Below the pieces are notes generated by a model. The model was given only the letters and a program-made list of their open reading frames with translations, ran no database searches and had not been told where the DNA came from. A stretch of 64,000 bases of DNA from Pedobacter montanisoli (lineage in GTDB: Bacteria > Bacteroidota > Bacteroidia > Sphingobacteriales > Sphingobacteriaceae): the NCBI RefSeq assembly GCF_022809115.1, contig NZ_JALGBH010000002.1, positions 558,001-622,000 of the forward strand, written 5' to 3'. How positions within the stretch are numbered: position 1 is the first letter of the stretch; each line of letters starts with the position of its first letter. Made by a program: the position numbers and the translations under genes. Below, one piece after another: positions 7,553-15,363 of the stretch.

Positions 7553-9274
7553 TTAGTTGAACCAGTTCATTACTTCGTCTTTGGTAGGCATGGCTATTTC
7601 TAACTTAAGTTTTTTGCGCATACCACCTAAATCGTTAAATACTTTATTTGGATTACCTGCTTTTAATTCTTCAACGGTGTTAAAGCCCATTTTTCTAATT
7701 ACGGGTACCCAGTCTGCAGTTACACCTGCATCTACAAAATCCTGATCTGTAGTTACTTTAGCTTTTTTCTCAGGACGCATTTGCGGGAAGAACAATACTT
7801 CTTGTATAGTGCTTTGGTTGGTCATTAACATTACCAATCGGTCTATACCAATCCCTAAACCTGAGGTAGGAGGCATACCGTATTCTAAAGCGCGTACAAA
7901 GTCATCGTCCATGGCCATAGCTTCATCATCGCCTCTGGCAGCTAATTTTAACTGCTCTTCAAAACGCTCTTTCTGATCAATAGGATCATTCAATTCTGAA
8001 TAAGCATTGGCTATTTCTTTACCATTTACAAATAACTCAAAACGTTCTACCAAGCCATCTTTACTACGGTGTTTTTTGGCAAGCGGTGTCATTTCAATTG
8101 GATAATCGGTAATGAAAGTAGGCTGAATAAGGCTGGCTTCAACCTTCTCGCCAAATATTTCGTCGATCAGCTTGCCTCTGCCCATTGTGCTGTCTGTTTC
8201 AATACCCAAATCTTTACAGGTTTGAGCTAGCTCTGCCTCATTCATGTTTGATATATCGATACCAGTATATTTCTGGATCGACTCATACATGGTTAAACGC
8301 TCGTATGGCCCAGAAAAATCAATTTCATGATTGCCCACTTTTACTACAGGCGAGTTGTGGATGGCCATTGCTACTTTTTCAAGGCATTCTTCAACCATTT
8401 CCATCATCCATACATAGTCTTTGTAAGCTACATAAATTTCCATTGAGGTAAACTCCGGATTGTGTGTTCTGTCCATGCCCTCGTTACGGAACATCTTACC
8501 AAACTCATATACCCCGTCAAAACCAGCCACAATCAAACGTTTTAAGTAAAGCTCGTTGGCGATACGCAAAAACAAGGGCATATCTAAGGTATTGTGATGG
8601 GTTGCAAATGGACGTGCCGCCGCACCACCATGTACGGCTTGTAAAATAGGCGTTTCTACTTCCATCCAGCCCTGGCTGTCAAAGTAGTTGCGCATGGTGT
8701 TGATTACTTTTGAGCGGTTGATGAAAATCTGCTTGTAATCTGGATTAACGGTCAAATCTACATAACGCATGCGGTAGCGTAGTTCAGGATCGGTAAATCC
8801 ATCGTATATATTGCCATCATCATCGCGTTTTACCACTGGAAGTGGTTTTAATGATTTAGCTAAAACAGTTAAAGCAGTAACGTGAACAGAAATCTCGCCA
8901 GTTTGTGTAGTAAACACATAACCTTTTATACCAACATAGTCACCAAGATCTAAAAGCTTTTTGAAAACAGTGTTGTATAAGGTTTTGTCTTCACCCGGGC
9001 AAAGATCATCACGTTTTAAATATAATTGAACACGCCCTGTACTATCCTGCAATTCGGCAAAAGATGCGCTACCCATAATACGACGGGTCATTAATCTGCC
9101 GGCAATGCTGATATTCTTATAAGCTGTTTTATCTCTTTCGTAATTTTCGTTAATGTCTGCGGCGTAAGCATTAATTTCATATGCTTCGGCAGGATAGGGG
9201 TTAATACCCAGTTCGCGTAATTGTTTTAATGATTCGCGACGTAATATCTCCTGTTCTGAAAGTCCTAAACTCAT
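7553..9274 (-). CDS. lysS: Lysyl-tRNA synthetase, class II
   Basis: Charges tRNA-Lys with lysine. The 573-aa protein has an N-terminal OB-fold anticodon-binding domain (about residues 55-150: ISIAGRLMTRRIMGSASFAELQD) and the class II catalytic core. Motif 1 lies around RSKVINTMRNYFDSQGWMEVETP, motif 2 around FGKMFRNEGMDRTHNPEFTSMEIY, and motif 3 is GLGIGIDRLVMLMT. An extra C-terminal segment of about 65 residues (ADWVPVIRKMGFNTVEELK...) follows the core and is common in Bacteroidota LysRS. A tRNA-Lys lies elsewhere in the window. Confidence 0.98.
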   Translation of the reverse strand: MSLGLSEQEILRRESLKQLRELGINPYPAEAYEINAYAADINENYERDKTAYKNISIAGRLMTRRIMGSASFAELQDSTGRVQLYLKRDDLCPGEDKTLYNTVFKKLLDLGDYVGIKGYVFTTQTGEISVHVTALTVLAKSLKPLPVVKRDDDGNIYDGFTDPELRYRMRYVDLTVNPDYKQIFINRSKVINTMRNYFDSQGWMEVETPILQAVHGGAAARPFATHHNTLDMPLFLRIANELYLKRLIVAGFDGVYEFGKMFRNEGMDRTHNPEFTSMEIYVAYKDYVWMMEMVEECLEKVAMAIHNSPVVKVGNHEIDFSGPYERLTMYESIQKYTGIDISNMNEAELAQTCKDLGIETDSTMGRGKLIDEIFGEKVEASLIQPTFITDYPIEMTPLAKKHRSKDGLVERFELFVNGKEIANAYSELNDPIDQKERFEEQLKLAARGDDEAMAMDDDFVRALEYGMPPTSGLGIGIDRLVMLMTNQSTIQEVLFFPQMRPEKKAKVTTDQDFVDAGVTADWVPVIRKMGFNTVEELKAGNPNKVFNDLGGMRKKLKLEIAMPTKDEVMNWFN

Positions 9275-9375
9275 CTATAAAAATTTTTGCAAAAATAACA
9301 ATTGTAGCTATAAAACACAGGGTTATAGCAATTTTAATTTGCTTTTAAAAGCGAAAAAATATTGGATGCTAAAAA

Positions 9376-9975
9376 CTATTTTGGTTCGTTAAACTGGTTG
9401 TTTATACGCTCAAATTTATCTATCAGCAAGGTAATACGTTCTTTGTCTTTTTTGATAACGGCTTTTCTTACCAGTGTAGAGCAGAATACAACCCATCCAA
9501 AAGTAATTACCCAGGTAAGAATCTGCATAGGCACACTCATCATCATCAATATTTCAAAGAAATAAAGGATCATCCCAATTGAAAGAGCGATCATATAAAA
9601 CCAATATAGTTTGCTGTAAATCTTGTAACGTTGTATTTGGTAGCTTTTTAAATCTGCAATAAAATCGGCCGGATGCCTGGTGAAATCTGTATTGGTTAAG
9701 GTTTTATAGTTTTTATATAAGATAAAAGTATAAATAGCTATGGCCAGAATTACAATGCTTATGCCAATGTGGGTGGTAATGGATTTAAAATCAAAGAAAA
9801 GCCACAATACCGCAATGGCTACAATTGAAAGCGCCATGCCTACAATATTTAGCAGTGATTTGGTCTTAATGCTATTTACCTCTTTCTTAGCCTGTTTCAG
9901 CATTTCATCGGCAGATATTTTAACATCAACGTCATGCTGAGCCCAAATTGCTTCTATATGATCAAATTCTTGCAT
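9376..9975 (-). CDS. Membrane protein, probable partner (anti-sigma-like) of the adjacent ECF sigma factor
   Basis: A 199-aa protein: a soluble N-terminus of about 35 residues (FDHIEAIWAQHDVDVKISADEMLKQAKKEV), then two helices near residues 40-85 (LLNIVGMALSIVAIAVLWLFF, then IGISIVILAIAIYTFILY) and two more near 120-170. The N-terminus overlaps the sigma factor gene by 14 bp, a typical arrangement for a membrane-bound anti-sigma partner. I see no zinc-binding anti-sigma motif (HxxxCxxC), so the role is inferred from position only. Confidence 0.75.
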   Translation of the reverse strand: MQEFDHIEAIWAQHDVDVKISADEMLKQAKKEVNSIKTKSLLNIVGMALSIVAIAVLWLFFDFKSITTHIGISIVILAIAIYTFILYKNYKTLTNTDFTRHPADFIADLKSYQIQRYKIYSKLYWFYMIALSIGMILYFFEILMMMSVPMQILTWVITFGWVVFCSTLVRKAVIKKDKERITLLIDKFERINNQFNEPK

Positions 9976-10459
9976 GTTGATTATAAATTTCGGTAAGTTT
10001 TTGTTTGATACGATGGATTTTTACTCTCAGATTGCCTTCACTAATACCTGATATTTCTGCAATTTCATTGTAAGGCAGCTCATCTAAAACCATGGTAATA
10101 ATTAAACGGTCATTCTCTTCTAACTTAGCAATAGATTTATACAGTAAAGCTATCTGTTCATTCTTTTCAGAATATTCTTCTATTCTGTTCTCAATAATAT
10201 TATCAGTTAACTCGTCTTTAGACTGTCTTTTTTCTGAACGCAGATAAGTTAAGCAGGTATTTACGGCAATACGGTAGATCCAGGTAGAGATCAGTGATTT
10301 GTTTCTGAATTTATCTAAGTTCTGCCAAACTTTTAAAAACGTTTCCTGTAACAGATCGTTAGCCGCATCCTTATCGCCGGTATAACCGTAACAGAGGTGA
10401 AAAATCTTCTTGGAATTCTTATCAAAAATTTCTTTAAAAAGCTGATCTTTTAAGTCCAT
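9962..10459 (-). CDS. ECF RNA polymerase sigma factor
   Basis: A 165-aa sigma-70-family extracytoplasmic-function factor. Region 2 spans about residues 10-80 (YTGDKDAANDLLQETFLKVWQNLDKF, then STWIYRIAVNTCL) and region 4 about 105-160 (LEENDRLIITMVLDELPYNEIAEISGISEGNLRVKIHRIKQKL). It is first in an operon with an overlapping membrane protein. Signal and target promoters are not visible. Confidence 0.95.
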   Translation of the reverse strand: MDLKDQLFKEIFDKNSKKIFHLCYGYTGDKDAANDLLQETFLKVWQNLDKFRNKSLISTWIYRIAVNTCLTYLRSEKRQSKDELTDNIIENRIEEYSEKNEQIALLYKSIAKLEENDRLIITMVLDELPYNEIAEISGISEGNLRVKIHRIKQKLTEIYNQHARI

Positions 10460-10537
10460 TTATAGGATTGGTGTATTTATTAGAATAAAACTCACATAAA
10501 TTGTTACAAGCTTTATTGCCGTCTAATATAATAAATG

Positions 10538-10568
10538 TTTGCTTGCTAATGTCAAATAATTATTTTTG
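10538..10568 (+). promoter_or_regulatory. Bacteroidota-type promoter for the dicarboxylate symporter operon
   Basis: TTTG at 10538-10541 and TATTTTTG at 10561-10568 with 19 bp between, the same spacing as at 2018-2048. It leaves a leader of roughly 95 bp before the ATG at 10669, longer than usual here; I see no known riboswitch in it. Confidence 0.6.
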
Positions 10569-10668
10569 TCAAATTCATTGCACAGGTAGTAGGGCTCTTG
10601 GGTCTTTACCAGCAAGGATAAAAGAAGACAGACAATTAAGAGGATGCCCTTTTACTAAAAACTAAAAA

Positions 10669-12090
10669 ATGAAAAAATCTCGGATCGGTTTTATTACTTT
10701 AATTGCCGTTACTATTGCGATCATCATTACCTTATTGAAAGAATTTGACCTGGTAGCAGTTCCTGAACAAATGATGATGGCTACCCGTTGGGTTCTGGCC
10801 ATTATTTTGGTTGTGCATGCATTTGTTAAGAAAAACCTAACTACATGGATTTTAACCTGTATGTTGTTGGGAATTTTTCTGGGTGTAGATTTTCCTGGTC
10901 TTGCCATTGCCTTTCAACCTTTAAGTAAAGGTTTTATCAAATTGGTTAAAACCATTGTAGGACCTATTTTATTTGCAACATTGGTATATGGTATTGCAGG
11001 GCATTCTGATTTAAAGCAAGTAGGAAGAATGGCCTGGAAATCAATGTTATATTTCTATTGCGCTACTACCATGGCCTTATTTATAGGCTTGGCAGCTATT
11101 AATCTTTCTAAAGCGGGGGTTGGTGTTGATGTAAGCAAAATGGCTCACGAAGAACTGCCTAAAGCACCTGTAAATACTGCTGATGTTAAATTATTGGAGC
11201 ATATACCAGATTCGGTGCACTGGGTGTATAAAACCTTCTCTTTTTTCAGAGATATTTTTCCTGAAAATATTGTAAAAGCAGTTTATGAGGCACAGGTATT
11301 ACAGATTGTAATTTTTGCAGTATTGTTTGGAATTGGTTTGGCTATGGTTGAAGAAAAGAAAAGAAAGCCTTTGGTAGATTTCTGCGAAAGTCTTTCAGAA
11401 ACCATGTTCAAGTTTACCAACCTGATCATGTATTTTGCGCCAATAGGCGTAGGTGCGGCAATGGCTTATACGGTTGGACACATGGGCGTTGATATTTTAA
11501 AACACCTTTTTATGCTGGTAGCAACCTTGTATTTAGCTTTAATAGCTTTCTTATTATTGGTGCTTTTGCCGGTTGCCTTATACCTGAAAATACCTGTATT
11601 GAAATTTATCAATGCGGTTAAAGAACCAGTTTCTATTGCTTTTGCCACAACCAGCTCTGATGCTGCTTTGCCTAAGGCAATGAGTGCAATGGAAAAATTT
11701 GGTGTTCCGCGTAAAATCGTATCCTTTGTAATTCCAACAGGTTACAGCTTTAACCTTGATGGTACAACTTTGTATCTGTCTTTAGCTTCTATCTTTGTGG
11801 CGCAGGCAGCGGGTATGCATTTATCATTTGGTCAGCAGTTAATTATTGTATTTACTTTAATGATCACCAGTAAAGGTGTTGCAGCTATACCAAGAGCATC
11901 ATTAATCATTTTAATTGCAACGGCCGATCAGTTTGGTTTACCTACTTATATTATTGCGGCCATTTTAGGTGTTGATGAATTGATGGATATGGCCAGAACA
12001 TCTGTTAACGTAATAGGAAACTGTTTGGCAACTGTGGTAATAGCCAAATGGGAGGGTGAGTTTGATGAAGAAGCTTTAAACGCAGCTTAA
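10669..12090 (+). CDS. Dicarboxylate/amino acid:cation symporter (SDF family)
   Basis: A 473-aa inner-membrane secondary transporter that couples uptake of C4-dicarboxylates or acidic amino acids to Na+ or H+. After an unusual hydrophobic N-terminal extension of about 50 residues, the family core begins (WILTCMLLGIFLGV, then GFIKLVKTIVGPILFATLVYGIAGH). The substrate-binding hairpin is clear (AFATTSSDAALPKAMSAMEKFGVP, where the serine-rich loop is the HP1 hairpin), followed by FVIPTGYSFNLDGTTLYLSLA and the HP2/TM8 region (MARTSVNVIGNCLATVVIAKWEG). It is followed after 10 bp by two paralogous small genes, probably cotranscribed. Confidence 0.95.
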   Translation: MKKSRIGFITLIAVTIAIIITLLKEFDLVAVPEQMMMATRWVLAIILVVHAFVKKNLTTWILTCMLLGIFLGVDFPGLAIAFQPLSKGFIKLVKTIVGPILFATLVYGIAGHSDLKQVGRMAWKSMLYFYCATTMALFIGLAAINLSKAGVGVDVSKMAHEELPKAPVNTADVKLLEHIPDSVHWVYKTFSFFRDIFPENIVKAVYEAQVLQIVIFAVLFGIGLAMVEEKKRKPLVDFCESLSETMFKFTNLIMYFAPIGVGAAMAYTVGHMGVDILKHLFMLVATLYLALIAFLLLVLLPVALYLKIPVLKFINAVKEPVSIAFATTSSDAALPKAMSAMEKFGVPRKIVSFVIPTGYSFNLDGTTLYLSLASIFVAQAAGMHLSFGQQLIIVFTLMITSKGVAAIPRASLIILIATADQFGLPTYIIAAILGVDELMDMARTSVNVIGNCLATVVIAKWEGEFDEEALNAA

Positions 12091-12100
12091 TACAGATAAA

Positions 12101-12604
12101 ATGACAACAAAAGGGAAAAAAATATTTTTAATCTTATCGGTAGTTGTACCGTTTATAATTTACAGTATTGTTTATTATGCGCCTATTATCAGAAATGCAC
12201 CGTTTAAAGCGAAAGAATTTGTGTCTTTTGAATACAAATGGGGCGTAGGCGATAGCCTTGAAAATTCTTATAATTCGGCAACTGGTGTTTACAGGTATGT
12301 AAATAACAAGGACTCTGTTGTGGTTAAGCAAATTAAATTTAATACCCAGGATTTTTTTTATTTGGATAGTGTAGCACATATACAAGGATTTTGGAATTTA
12401 CCAGGGCAGATAGCCAATGGTGAAGAAGATCTTAAAAATCCTAAAGCACTGAAGTATTACATGAAATTTAATTACCAGAAAAAGTCTAAAGAAGTTACTT
12501 TTTATCCCGATTTTAATGGTAATCCGAAGTTAAAGAGCGCTGCCGTACAGATGCAGAAAACACTTGAGCAAATGTTAAACGATGCTGAACGTAAGGCTAA
12601 TTAA
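12101..12604 (+). CDS. Membrane-anchored hypothetical protein, tandem paralogue 1
   Basis: A 167-aa protein with one N-terminal transmembrane helix (IFLILSVVVPFIIYSIVYYAP), so it is either an anchored periplasmic protein or keeps an uncleaved signal. The soluble part shares a pattern with the next gene: YKWGVGDSLENSYNSATGVYRYVN near residues 45-70 and MKFNYQKKSKEVTFYPDFNGNP near 120-140. It is not a family I recognise. It sits 10 bp after the dicarboxylate symporter and overlaps the next gene by one base. Confidence 0.75.
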   Translation: MTTKGKKIFLILSVVVPFIIYSIVYYAPIIRNAPFKAKEFVSFEYKWGVGDSLENSYNSATGVYRYVNNKDSVVVKQIKFNTQDFFYLDSVAHIQGFWNLPGQIANGEEDLKNPKALKYYMKFNYQKKSKEVTFYPDFNGNPKLKSAAVQMQKTLEQMLNDAERKAN

Positions 12605-13122
12605 TGATGGAAAAGAAAAAAAGTAAAATCAATTTAAGGTTAATGGGTGGTATATCTGTAGTGGCTATTGTGGTTATGGCTATTTACTTTTTTCTGCAGA
12701 TCAAGAAAAACGCCAATACATCGGCCTCATTTATTTCACTAGATTACAGTTGGGGAACAGGAGACAGCTTGCTAAACCATTACAATTCTGCTACAGGGGC
12801 ATACAGCTATTTAGATCAGCGAGATAGACCGATTTACAAGACTTTTAAGCTGAGAACCTATAACATCATTTACTTGAACAGTAAGATTAATCAGGATGAC
12901 CTGTTTAATATTCCAGATACGTTGATCAACAAAAGCGATACGGTACACAACGATAAAATATTGCGTTATGAGATGGATTTTAAGTACGAAAAACAGCATA
13001 AGAAAGTTGTTTTTATGAGCAATTACAATGAAAATCCTGCATATTTAGAGCGAGCTATAAAATTACAGAAACTGGTTGAGCAAACCGTAAATGAAGCTGA
13101 ACAGCGATACACTAAAAATTAA
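12604..13122 (+). CDS. Membrane-anchored hypothetical protein, tandem paralogue 2
   Basis: A 172-aa paralogue of the preceding protein: N-terminal transmembrane helix (GGISVVAIVVMAIYFFLQI), then YSWGTGDSLLNHYNSATGAYSYLD and MDFKYEKQHKKVVFMSNYNENP in the same order and spacing. The first ATG shares its A with the preceding stop codon (TAATG); a second ATG follows directly (12607). The tandem copies have diverged to roughly a third identity by eye, so the duplication is not recent. Function unknown. Confidence 0.75.
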   Translation: MMEKKKSKINLRLMGGISVVAIVVMAIYFFLQIKKNANTSASFISLDYSWGTGDSLLNHYNSATGAYSYLDQRDRPIYKTFKLRTYNIIYLNSKINQDDLFNIPDTLINKSDTVHNDKILRYEMDFKYEKQHKKVVFMSNYNENPAYLERAIKLQKLVEQTVNEAEQRYTKN

Positions 13123-13141
13123 GCTAACTAAAATAAAGCAT

Positions 13142-13178
13142 AAGCCCTGACATTGAGAATGTTGGGGCTTTTTTATTT
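13142..13178 (+). terminator. Rho-independent terminator
   Basis: AAGCCCTGACATT-gag-AATGTTGGGGCTT hairpin followed by a T-run, ending the symporter/paralogue operon. Confidence 0.8.
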
Positions 13179-13220
13179 TCGGTTAAAAAGTATGTTTATT
13201 AAAAAGATAATTTTTATATT

Positions 13221-13235
13221 TACGATTATTTCGTA
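13221..13235. promoter_or_regulatory. Candidate BlaI operator before the blaI-like gene
   Basis: Dyad TACGA-N5-TCGTA, extended by one A/T pair, 8 bp before the start codon. It overlaps a -7-like element TATATTTA (13216-13223). The same dyad occurs at 19010-19024. BlaI/MecI repressors bind short dyads of this kind over their own promoters (family knowledge). Confidence 0.6.
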
Positions 13236-13243
13236 ATTAAAGG

Positions 13244-13606
13244 ATGGAAAAGTTAACTATACAGGAAGAAGAAGCGATGCTGGCTGTTTGGCAGGTAGGA
13301 CCTGGTTTTATCAAAGATTTTATGGATGTAATGCCCGAGCCTAAACCACCTTACACTACTTTGGCTTCTACCGTTAAAAACCTTGAACGTAAGGGCTTTT
13401 TAAAAGGCGAGCGTTATGCCAATGCCATTCGATACAGTGCGGCGGTAAAAGAAGCGGAGTATAAAAAACGCTTTATGAACGGTTTTGTAAATAACTACTT
13501 CCAAAGTTCATACAAAGAGCTTGTTGCTTTTTTTGCCAAAGACAAAAAAATAAGCGCTAAAGAACTAAAAGAGATCATTGAACTAATTGAAAAACCAGAA
13601 CAATAA
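13244..13606 (+). CDS. BlaI/MecI/CopY-family transcriptional repressor
   Basis: A 120-aa winged-helix repressor (EKLTIQEEEAMLAVWQVGPGFIKDFMDVM, then PPYTTLASTVKNLERKGFLKGERYANAIRYSAAV). The recognition helix (TTLASTVKNLERKGFL) is the conserved core of the family, and the C-terminal helices dimerise and carry the site cut when the sensor protease is activated. It stands 3 bp before an M56 sensor-peptidase gene, the usual BlaI-BlaR1 layout. In Bacteroidota such pairs often control cell-envelope genes and not beta-lactamase; no beta-lactamase gene is adjacent here. Confidence 0.93.
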   Translation: MEKLTIQEEEAMLAVWQVGPGFIKDFMDVMPEPKPPYTTLASTVKNLERKGFLKGERYANAIRYSAAVKEAEYKKRFMNGFVNNYFQSSYKELVAFFAKDKKISAKELKEIIELIEKPEQ

Positions 13607-13609
13607 GTT

Positions 13610-15031
13610 ATGCCTCATCTATTTCTTTTGCTTGTTAAAATAAACCTGGTGCTGCTTGTATTTGCGGCAACTTATTATTTTTGGTTGCGCAAGCTAACTT
13701 TTTATGTTATTAACCGTGTATTTCTGCTATTCGGTATCTTCTTTTCAACGTTGTATCCTTTTGTGGATCTTACGGAGTTTTTTTACAGGCAGAATCTTGA
13801 TCGTAAATTGCAGGATTATGTTCCTAATCTAAGCAATGTAAGCCAAGAAATAGAACAAGCATCTTGGATACACAATTTTTGGAATGTATTGAGTTTGGTA
13901 TTCTTTGTTGGGGTATTTGTTATGGCGATACGTTTTGCTGTTCAACTTTTGTCGTTATATAAAATCCATAGTAAAAGTAAAAAGGGAGTATTAGATAACT
14001 ATCCAGTTAGAATACTTGCAGAAGATGTAAGTCCTTTTTCATTCTGGAAAAGCATATACATAAATCCGGCACTTCATGGTAAAGAACAACTTGAAGCTAT
14101 TTTGGCACATGAACACATACATGTAAAGCAATTGCATACGCTAGATATTTTATTGGCCGAATTGAGCGTGGTTTTTTACTGGTTTAATCCAGGGGTATGG
14201 TTAATGAAAAAGGCTGTAAAAGAAAACCTTGAGTTTATTACAGATAAGAGGATCATTAGCAATGGTATAGATCGCAAGCGTTACCAATACAGTTTACTCG
14301 ATGTGGGGCAATTGCGGCATTCTGTGCAATTCGTTAATAATTTTAACTTGTCAGATTTGAAGCAAAGGATCAAGATGATGAATGCACGCCCATCTTCTAA
14401 ATTAAAATTAAGTCTGTATGTGCTGCTGTTGCCCGTTATCTTGATTACCACGTTAGCCTTTACCATATCTAAAAAAGAAATGGTTAAATCTTTGGCTCCG
14501 GTAAGCAATATCATTAAGCAAATTAATTTAAACCCTGTTTTAGATCAACCGAAAACAGTTGAAGATAACTTGCAACCTGCTATAGCTAAAGCATCAGGTA
14601 AATCTGTGCAAGAAGTAAATCATACGGTTTTAGAAGCTTTGCATACGGATTTGAATGCGGCAGATTCATTAAAAGGAACCCTAAACCAGAAAGAAGTGAA
14701 ATTGTACAATAATGTTCGTAAGGCTGTGCTGAAAGCCAGCAATGTACTTTCTTTTCAAACAAGAATTTTATACATTAGCGATAATGAAGAAGGTAATCGT
14801 GATAACGAGCCTGATAAAAATGAAACTAATGCTAAGAAAGTTGTAATGGTTAGAGGTTATAAAATGCCCGTAAACAAAGAAGAAGGTGTTGATTTTTTCA
14901 TAAAGGGTGTTAGGGTTGACGAGGGCGAAGTTAAAAAGCTCAATATTGGAGACATTAAATCTGTTACCGTAGTTAAAAAGGAAGAGCCTGCTAAAATTGG
15001 AGAGATTTATATAGAGATGAAAAAACAGTAG
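13610..15031 (+). CDS. M56-family (BlaR1/MecR1-like) membrane metallopeptidase sensor
   Basis: A 473-aa sensor-transducer. Transmembrane helices lie near residues 5-20, 35-55, 85-115 and 270-290. The zinc protease motif HEHIH at 167-171 (HExxH) sits in a cytosolic loop, with downstream ENLEFITDKRI supplying the third ligand region. After the last helix comes a periplasmic tail of about 185 residues that does not look like the penicillin-binding domain of BlaR1; it ends in a plug-like segment (VRVDEGEVKKLNIGDIKSVTVVKKEEPAKIGEIYIEMKK). On activation such proteins trigger cleavage of their BlaI partner. The signal is unknown. Confidence 0.9.
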   Translation: MPHLFLLLVKINLVLLVFAATYYFWLRKLTFYVINRVFLLFGIFFSTLYPFVDLTEFFYRQNLDRKLQDYVPNLSNVSQEIEQASWIHNFWNVLSLVFFVGVFVMAIRFAVQLLSLYKIHSKSKKGVLDNYPVRILAEDVSPFSFWKSIYINPALHGKEQLEAILAHEHIHVKQLHTLDILLAELSVVFYWFNPGVWLMKKAVKENLEFITDKRIISNGIDRKRYQYSLLDVGQLRHSVQFVNNFNLSDLKQRIKMMNARPSSKLKLSLYVLLLPVILITTLAFTISKKEMVKSLAPVSNIIKQINLNPVLDQPKTVEDNLQPAIAKASGKSVQEVNHTVLEALHTDLNAADSLKGTLNQKEVKLYNNVRKAVLKASNVLSFQTRILYISDNEEGNRDNEPDKNETNAKKVVMVRGYKMPVNKEEGVDFFIKGVRVDEGEVKKLNIGDIKSVTVVKKEEPAKIGEIYIEMKKQ

Positions 15032-15060
15032 CAGCATTATCATTAAAAAGATAACAAACA

Positions 15061-15090
15061 AAAAAGGCTTCTTAATAGAAGCCTTTTTTG
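15061..15090 (+). terminator. Rho-independent terminator
   Basis: AAAAGGCTTC-ttaata-GAAGCCTTTT hairpin with T-run, 30 bp after the M56 gene. Confidence 0.85.
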
Positions 15091-15143
15091 TTTGTGTGTT
15101 ATTCTAAATTGATGTTTTTTCTCTGATTGGTTATTGATATAGA

Positions 15144-15162
15144 CCCTGAAACGAGTTCAGGG
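15144..15162. repeat. Dispersed intergenic hairpin repeat, copy 3
   Basis: CCCTGAAACGAGTTCAGGG, the same element as at 2758-2776 with one base changed in the loop. The 330-bp gap 15032-15363 holds this repeat, a terminator and the longer palindrome at 15249-15312, and I see no gene in it. Confidence 0.75.
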
Positions 15163-15248
15163 TAACGTAAATTTTAGTATTAACGTTTAAATAGTGGTTT
15201 GTGAGGTTGGCTACGGAAAGCTAGGAAGTCTAAATTGTTGCTTTTTGT

Positions 15249-15312
15249 GTCATATTGAGCTTGTCGAAGCCTCTATGTAAGGGCTTTTATATTTCGACAA
15301 GCTCAATATGAC
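15249..15312. repeat. Long intergenic palindrome
   Basis: Two perfect 20-nt arms (GTCATATTGAGCTTGTCGAA and its reverse complement) separated by 24 nt. One arm recurs with a single change at 53931-53950. It would form a very stable stem-loop between the convergent M56 and TonB-receptor genes. Confidence 0.85.
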
Positions 15313-15363
15313 AATAACAGTTTCATGTAACAATGAGAGATTTAAACTTAGTTGTTACTTTAC

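Noticed and set aside
10575..10668. Riboswitch in the leader of the dicarboxylate symporter
   Set aside because: The leader has a weak GGTA...TACC pairing only and no conserved core of a known class that I can identify.
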